Shown: piece after piece, positions 44,598-49,442 of the stretch
Layout: every line of letters begins with the position of its first letter
Position numbering within the stretch: the stretch's first letter is position 1
DNA from: Sperchopsis tessellata
Lineage: Eukaryota > Arthropoda > Insecta > Coleoptera > Hydrophilidae
DNA: 49,442 nucleotides
Direction of reading: 5' to 3'
Assembly: GCA_033557685.1 (NCBI GenBank)
Contig: JAWQRN010000027.1
Coordinates: 1 to 49,442, forward strand
The notes under the pieces: model-generated
Told to the model about the DNA's origin: nothing
What the model saw: only the letters and a program-made list of their open reading frames with translations
Databases searched by the model: none
Program-made: the position numbers and the translations under genes

Positions 44598-44973
44598 AAT
44601 CATCAGGCTTCCCCTAGAAGTACTCCCAATTCATCACCTCGTAGTACTAAATCTCCTCCTCTACCTCCTGGGGCAACATCTAGCACGCAGGCTGGTCCAA
44701 GAAGTGCACCTCAAACACCTCTGGGTGTAGCTCCTCCCACCAATCAAGGAATAGTAAATCCTATAGCAGTTAGCCAATCTGATCGAACTTCACATTTACC
44801 TCATAGTCAAGGAATCGTCCAGCCTTTGGGAAATATAGGCAATAACTCCGTTCCGAACAGTCTTCCATCCGATAGAAGTGACAGAGGTCTTCACAGCATG
44901 AATAGTGATTCACTTGTAGGCGTTGGTGGAGATGTTAGAAATGCCTTTGGAGGATCATCTAATATTAATTTAG
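44598..44973 (+). CDS. dystrobrevin exon 14, Pro/Ser/Asn-rich segment
   Basis: Residues 518-642, the largest coding exon seen. It opens NHQASPRSTPNSSPRSTKSP, continues rich in Pro, Ser, Gly, Asn and Gln, and ends SLVGVGGDVRNAFGGSSNIN. Only the end (L.GVGGDV..AF) follows a conserved dystrobrevin motif; the first 100 residues look disordered and are probably lineage-specific. The donor GTATGA at 44974 is weaker than the other donors but the phase matches exon 15. Confidence 0.92.
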
Positions 44974-45070
44974 GTATGATACTAATATTAGTTTGTAATC
45001 CATACATTTTGTTAATTGGTATTTGAATTACTTGGTCTGTTTCTATGTTCAAATTTATTTTTATTTTTAG

Positions 45071-45190
45071 GTGGTAGTAATGGTAACGGAACTCCTGGAT
45101 CAGTTGGCAGATCATTACGAAACGATCTACTGGTTGCAGCTGATTCAGTGACAAATGCAATGTCCACTTTAGTTAGAGAGCTGAATTCAG
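45071..45190 (+). CDS. dystrobrevin exon 15, conserved C-terminal motif
   Basis: Residues 643-682. The acceptor TTATTTTTAG ends at 45070. Gly-rich start, then SLRNDLLVAADSVTNAMSTL and VRELNS, matching the family block LRNDLLVAADS.TN.MS.LV.EL. The donor GTATGG at 45191 is weak. If it is not used, translation runs on through four codons (Gly-Met-Asp-Gln) to TAG at 45202-45204, giving a short C-terminus. The final conserved exons are not found in the remaining 4.2 kb, so they probably lie beyond the window. Confidence 0.94.
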
Positions 45191-46009
45191 GTATGGACCA
45201 GTAGACTACTATCAATGTTCCGACCTTTAATATAACCTCTTTAAACTCTATCTCTTCCTATATGTATTTCAAATAGCAATATGTGCCAGGTGTAACCCCT
45301 ATAGTATATCAAAATAATATGGGATCTTAAAATATAAATGATATGGTTTTAAATATTGTTACACATATATAATGATATTGATGGTAAATTTTTTCATATC
45401 TACATTTAAAAATATGTTATAATAATATGGCTAATTAATTATTTGCATTTCATAAATTATTGTATCAAATAAAACTTAGGCAATCATTTTTTTATGAAGT
45501 GGTACAGATGTTTAATGAAGTTCATTAGTATGAAACATGTGAAAATGACCCTAATTTGGCTGAATAAATTGGGAATTAAAATTCACATTAACCCGTTAAA
45601 ATAGCCCCTATAAAGTTGCCCCAATGTAAATATCAAACTTTTTAATTTTCAGTGCAGCAAATTAAATTCATTTTTCTATAGCAATTTTTTTCTGTATTGA
45701 AAATAAATAATAAAAACAAAAAATATGCGCTAGGCTAAATGGCATGTGGCGAGGCCAATCAAATTAAAAATTATTTTATAATTTGCCAAAAAATGTACCA
45801 GCTTAAAACAGGTAAATATATCGAATAATTTTCGAGCACTGTACATTATGTAATTATATAATCGGTATATTTTTAGTAGAATACGTAGAATATTTATTTA
45901 CAAAATAAAATTAATTCTGGGTAGGACATTAGAAACAGGAATCATAAAATTATAATATTAGATTATGGGAAATTTCAAGAAGGTAATTTATAAGTTATTG
46001 TTATTATAA
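45191..46009. other. intron or 3' flank, nothing recognised
   Basis: AT-rich. If the read-through form at 45204 is real, its 3' UTR would be here; AATAAA-like signals occur (for example near 45705) but prove nothing in such AT-rich DNA. Confidence 0.45.
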
Positions 46010-46800
46010 TTTTAAAATAAGATTTTCAGTCGTTGATTTAATTGCACATTCTGAATGCATCTGCATTTCTAATTCCTGCATGAACACATTGTCTGTGTCG
46101 GTAAGTTTAAATACTGATAGATGATCGCAGTCAATTGTCGTATTGCACAATGCCATCCTTCCATAGAATTATAGGTCTGCGGACGATCTTCAATAATTCT
46201 ATTGTAAACGTCGAACATTAAAATGAGAAATCTAGATTCTGCTCTACAATTTCATCAATTTCTCCAAAAGTAAATATCTTCCCAATGTCGATAATGAGGT
46301 CCAGTTCTTGAGGACAACTCTCAACCAACTCTTCAAAAGCTGTAGCTACATTTTGCAAGGGATAAAACTCAAAGTTAAGATCATTTTTACATGCATTTGA
46401 AATTTCTCCATATACATTGTCCACGTTGAAAGAAACATCCGATAACTTCCACACCATTTACACACTTTGGAAGCTGTATTCTAAATTGCCTTTCTGTAAT
46501 CTGACAATACACTGATTGGATTTAAAGTTGGAATTTCAATAATCTTTGAAGGCATATTTTAATGGAACGGAATTTTTATCTACTAGTGTGTGTATGGTAA
46601 ATTCAAGTTCAATTTTGAATGTTCCATTTACATACCAGTTGTGGTGGTTCTCTTAATTAAACAGATTTTCATCCATGCACCTGAACCCAATTATACAAAG
46701 TTCATATTTCTGGAAGTGTTTTGAAGATCATCGAGTATAGCAATAGTTATCGGATTTGGATATTCGTTTCCTAATACGTTCGATGATTCTCTGACACGTT
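46010..46800 (-). pseudogene. MULE (Mutator-like) transposase relic
   Basis: Minus strand, frames broken. From 46800 down: IKRVRESSNVLGNEYPNPIT and DDLQNTSRNMNF (the region before the catalytic domain), then WYVNGTFKIELEFTIHTLVD (46580-46640), which follows the MULE core W..DGTFK..P..F.QL.TIH; here the catalytic Asp is Asn. Then YPLQNVATAFEELVE (about 46310-46355), then RIIEDRPQTYNSMEGWHCAI (about 46125-46190), the late block NN..EGWH. The order and spacing fit insect MULEs with FLYWCH-type architecture. No terminal inverted repeats identified. Confidence 0.6.
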
Positions 46801-47059
46801 TTATATTGCGGTAAATACACAGTTATTCCATGTGGTTAGCTGAATTATTTATCTAGGATTTTCAACAAACGCTGCTGTTGCTGTCTATCCATTATAATCA
46901 CTAATACGTTATTGGCGCGAATAACATGACATGATTTTAACGCGACCAATATATTGTGGAAGACGATTAAATGAAAAAATAAAAACGTAGATTCAGAATT
47001 TTAAATTTGGAAAGAAAATAGGAAATGTTTTTTTTTCAAATTTGTTCATGTGTTATAAG

Positions 47060-47280
47060 CAACCATAAAGAGGTAGACTATTCCGCTGCATCTTTTGCTT
47101 ACACTAACCCATGTTTGCCTTGAAAATGGCTCTTGGAACTTTAAAATCACTAGCCACTTTCAATGCTTTTAACGTGATCTCCTCATAGGAAATTGGCAGT
47201 CCCTTATTTTATTTTTCTAAAACAAGGCCTAATAAAAGTTTTTCAAATTCTTCAAATCTGTTAGTTTTGGATCCACTAAA
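47060..47280 (-). pseudogene. Tigger/CENP-B-type transposon fragment, helix-turn-helix
   Basis: Minus strand, one frame with two stops: FEEFEKLLLGLVLEK, stop, NKGLPISYEEITLKALKVAS, then FKANMG, stop, CKQKMQRNSLPLYG. This follows the second DNA-binding helix-turn-helix of Tigger/pogo transposases (L..W......G.PIS...L..KAL..A......FKAS.GW...F..R..L). Only about 70 residues remain, and no DDE catalytic domain follows toward 46900. Confidence 0.5.
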
Positions 47281-47559
47281 ATAGAATTTAAAATTAATCC
47301 CTATTTAGTTTTTTAATTTAATATTGTAAACGTGGTTTTGTTCTTGCTGGTGAAATTAAAATACGTAAATACAGTTAAGCACTTATATTTACAAAAGAAA
47401 TAAAATAAATATAAAATATACAAATATGCTGGTAAAAATTAAAGAATTGAAATTATACGGCGTGTACTGCTTCTCGTGTGGTCGTTATCGAAGTCACAAC
47501 TGCTACTACCTCTCTGTCTACCCAGTCCCCTTCAGGTATGTTTCCAACCCTGCAAACAA
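47281..47559. other. nothing recognised
   Basis: AT-rich spacer between two transposon relics, followed near 47460 by GC-richer sequence that belongs to the gag relic. Confidence 0.4.
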
Positions 47560-48030
47560 ACCTTGCTGACAAACTTGCTACAACTCCAGCTTTCGACAGT
47601 CGGAGGGAGCTGTTCTAAATTCCCTGGCTGCCCAAAGCGCCACCTCCTTGCAAGTGATATCGAAGGGTTTTGAAGTCGGTACCTGAAGTTTCTGGTTGTC
47701 GGATTTCACTTTTCTCATCAGGTGTCGGATCTGAAGTGCACGTGCAGTCTTTGTAAACTTAGGCAGCATTAATAAAGGTTTTGACGTCAGCTTCCTTTTC
47801 CCCTGAAAACTTTGATGTACATTTAGCCAAATTTCGACTACATTGGCCGCTACAACTCTTAGCAGCTCCTGGAATTGTTCCTGCGTCATTACAACTGGAG
47901 CAGCCATGTTTTCTGATTTGGTTTCCTTACTGCTACGCAGATTATAATGCCTGCGTTTCCCCGTTGTTGGAACTCGTTGAGTTGCCGTTGAGAATATTAA
48001 ATGAGGCCCCCTACTACTATGCGACAACCA
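47560..48030 (-). pseudogene. gypsy-type gag fragment, minus strand
   Basis: An open frame (48027 to 47578) starts MSHSSRG and includes MAAPVVMTQEQFQELLRVVA; the ATG at 47908 (MAAP) is the more likely original start. In the next frame CTSKFSGEKEADVKTFINAA and YKDCTCTSD (about 47740-47830) match the capsid block seen in the + strand gag at 35880-36000. The frame changes within the block, so the copy is broken. More GC-rich than its surroundings. No LTR or primer-binding site seen. Confidence 0.6.
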
Positions 48031-48089
48031 AATGCTTTTTGTACACTTGATAATACTTCCTCAGGGTGTTTGCATTTTTAGCTATATAA

Positions 48090-49215
48090 TTAGGTTGTCC
48101 AATATGTTTGTGCGGCTTTTAAGATTTAAAATTTTTAATGAAATAAAAACTATATAAACAAATCTATTATATAATCTCCTTCATTCTCAATAATGCTTTG
48201 CCAACATTCTGATAGTATTTTGATTCCTCAGTGGTAAAAACGTTGGTCTTTTGACACAAACCTATTGTTTAGCCAGTTCCGCATTTCATCATCGTTGTGA
48301 AATGTAATACCACACAGGTCATTTGAAAGCAAATAGAAAAGATAAAAATGCGTAGCAGTAATATCCGGAGAACACGGTGGGTGTTGAAGTACCTCCCATC
48401 CTAGCTCCTCAATAACCATTTTTATGATATGCGGGCGGCATTGTTGTTATGTAGGATTATTTTATGACAACGATTCTGTCGCCTTTGACAAACTGCTTCC
48501 ACCAGTTGCCCAAGTTGTTGGCAGTACACCCCAGCTGTTATTGTGCGGCTCCTTTCTAGTAGTTCCCAGTATATTATCCTTTCCATACCCCACCAAAAAC
48601 CAAGAAATATCTTGCGCAGATGAAAATCTTGCTTGACGTGTGGATTTTCTTGCTAATCTTTATTTACCCATTCTTTTCAATTTTTATATTTTGAAGAAAG
48701 AAATGGTCGAGTAAGCAATGATGCATATGAAACAATCCTCTGATTATTGTTGTTACGGCTGAGCTATTCATACGCCAAATTTTCCAATTGAATTTAGATG
48801 ATTGAGAACTGTCTGTGGTGAATATATCAGCTTGTTCGCCAACTCTCATGTTGTATGATGGCTGTCCTCTTGAAGAAGAGCTTCCAGATGCTTCACTAAA
48901 ATTCTCCGGATGTCCAGAATATCACTAAGGCTAAAATCACCCTCTTTAAAGTGTTTAAACCTCTTTTCTAACATTACAGCCACGATTAAATTCATATAGA
49001 TGGATATGTCAGAGATGAACTTTTTTATCAACCTGCATATCCGTGAATTTTAGAGTAAAACGCAACTAATTATAAAGGACGATCAAAAAGTAAGTAGAGA
49101 ATGTTGAAATCATAAGGAAGATCTACAAAATGATGTATGAAACTAATGACAGATATTACAATTTTTTGACAAATGAAGCATAAACAAAAAACCACAAATT
49201 TATTGGACAACCTAA
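48090..49215 (-). mobile_element. mariner relic with terminal repeats
   Basis: Terminal inverted repeats TTAGGTTGTCCAATATGTTT (from 48090) and, reversed at the right end, TTAGGTTGTCCAATAAATTT (to 49215). The minus-strand transposase is in pieces: MLEKRFKHFKEGDFSLSDIL (near 48980), HLEALLQEDSHHTT, NKL-type helix-turn-helix near 48800, GMERIIYWELLERSRTITAG and VYCQQLGQLVEAVCQRRQ (48470-48585), then HNNNAARI where HHDNARPH is expected, then LGWEVLQHPPCSPD and WLNNRF. Catalytic Asp of HDN is Asn and the Asp of SPDLAPSD is lost, so it is inactive. About 1.13 kb against the usual 1.3 kb. Confidence 0.8.
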
Positions 49216-49380
49216 TATGTTATGCTATATTTGAAATTCTTGATGCAGTGTCATTTTTAATTTTATATAATTAGGTAAAATCAATCAAATTAAACTGTTG
49301 AAAGTATTAAGTATTATATTTGTATTAACCACTTTTAAATAACAAAAAATATTTAAAACAAAAATATATCTGTATGAATG

Positions 49381-49442
49381 TTGTTTCCGGGTGGAAACCG
49401 TGTAGAGGCTCTGACAAGTGCCGACGTTTCGTCCACTGTTGC
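49381..49442 (-). repeat. repeat family B, copy at the right edge
   Basis: Reverse complement of 3408-3470 with only two or three differences, cut by the window edge. It reads GTTTCCGGGTGGAAACCGTG, TAGAGGCTCTGACAAGTGCC, then GACGTTTCGTCCACTGTTGC. The sequence that would hold the catalytic half of a hammerhead motif is just outside the window. Confidence 0.7.

Larger units (their letters stand above)
4164..45190 (+). other. dystrobrevin gene (partial at the 3' end)
   Basis: The whole locus: fifteen exons with matching phases encode 682 codons. Dystrobrevin is a cytoplasmic protein of the dystrophin-glycoprotein complex; it binds dystrophin through paired coiled coils and recruits syntrophins under the membrane of muscle and nerve. 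Visible domains by residue are EF-hand-like region about 10-235, ZZ zinc finger about 237-292, proline-rich linker 293-395, coiled coils about 415-505, Pro/Ser/Asn-rich segment 518-642 and the LRNDLLVAADSVTNAMSTLV motif near the end. The EF-hand/ZZ/coiled-coil order without spectrin repeats or a WW domain separates it from dystrophin. Introns range from 56 bases to 9.8 kb and most large ones are filled with transposon relics. The promoter and last exons are not in the window. Confidence 0.93.

Noticed and set aside
46218..46457. Independent small host gene on the minus strand
   Set aside because: Its frame lies between other MULE blocks on the same strand and fits that transposase, so it is part of the relic.
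47578..48027. Intact 149-codon host gene
   Set aside because: Half of the frame is out of phase with the gag capsid block visible in the neighbouring frame, so it is a frameshifted gag relic.
45191..49442. Last dystrobrevin exons
   Set aside because: I looked on the plus strand for the remaining conserved C-terminal sequence and found none; they are probably beyond the window.

Overview
The window is an AT-rich, transposon-dense piece of animal nuclear DNA, most probably from an insect. Its only host gene that I can recognise is dystrobrevin, on the + strand. I reconstruct fifteen coding exons between 4203 and 45190, with GT/AG junctions whose reading phases all match. The first holds the start codon; the last exons of the gene lie past the right edge. 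The 682 codons visible encode, in order, the EF-hand-like region, a ZZ zinc finger, paired coiled coils, a Pro/Ser-rich stretch and the start of the conserved C-terminal motif. The insect assignment rests on the dystrobrevin sequence and on the mobile element families (mariner, gypsy-type LTR elements, several LINE clades, a MULE, a tRNA-derived SINE).

Layout. 1-4163, upstream of the start codon: a broken LINE (481-1990), a foldback repeat whose arms carry hammerhead-ribozyme motifs (2561-3137) and two direct copies of a second repeat family (3386-3885). 4164-10729, exons 1-3: a second foldback repeat (4841-5379), and a gypsy-type gag relic (about 9000-9858, minus) cut off by a LINE (7082-8994, plus) with a 9-base target-site duplication. 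10730-16687: a LINE with zinc-knuckle, RT and RNase H regions (11235-16190), itself cut by a solo LTR (13610-14143) with a 4-base duplication. 16688-29603, exons 4-11: a broken Jockey-like LINE, a 96-base tandem duplication and a SINE fragment. 29604-39410, the longest intron: a mariner split by a minus-strand LINE, then rearranged gypsy-type sequence, then a SINE with a 14-base duplication. 39411-45190, exons 12-15: one more LINE relic. 45191-49442: minus-strand relics of a MULE, a Tigger/CENP-B-type transposon, a gypsy-type gag and a mariner, ending in another copy of the second repeat family.

Apart from dystrobrevin nothing here looks like a working protein gene; all transposon reading frames are broken. 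The strongest unusual signal is the type I hammerhead ribozyme motif at 2668-2711 (minus), which has every conserved core base and all three helices, plus two mutated sister copies at 2982-3025 and 5071-5115. These look like retrozymes or Penelope-like element ends arranged as foldbacks. All calls come from reading the sequence; no searches or folding programs were run.
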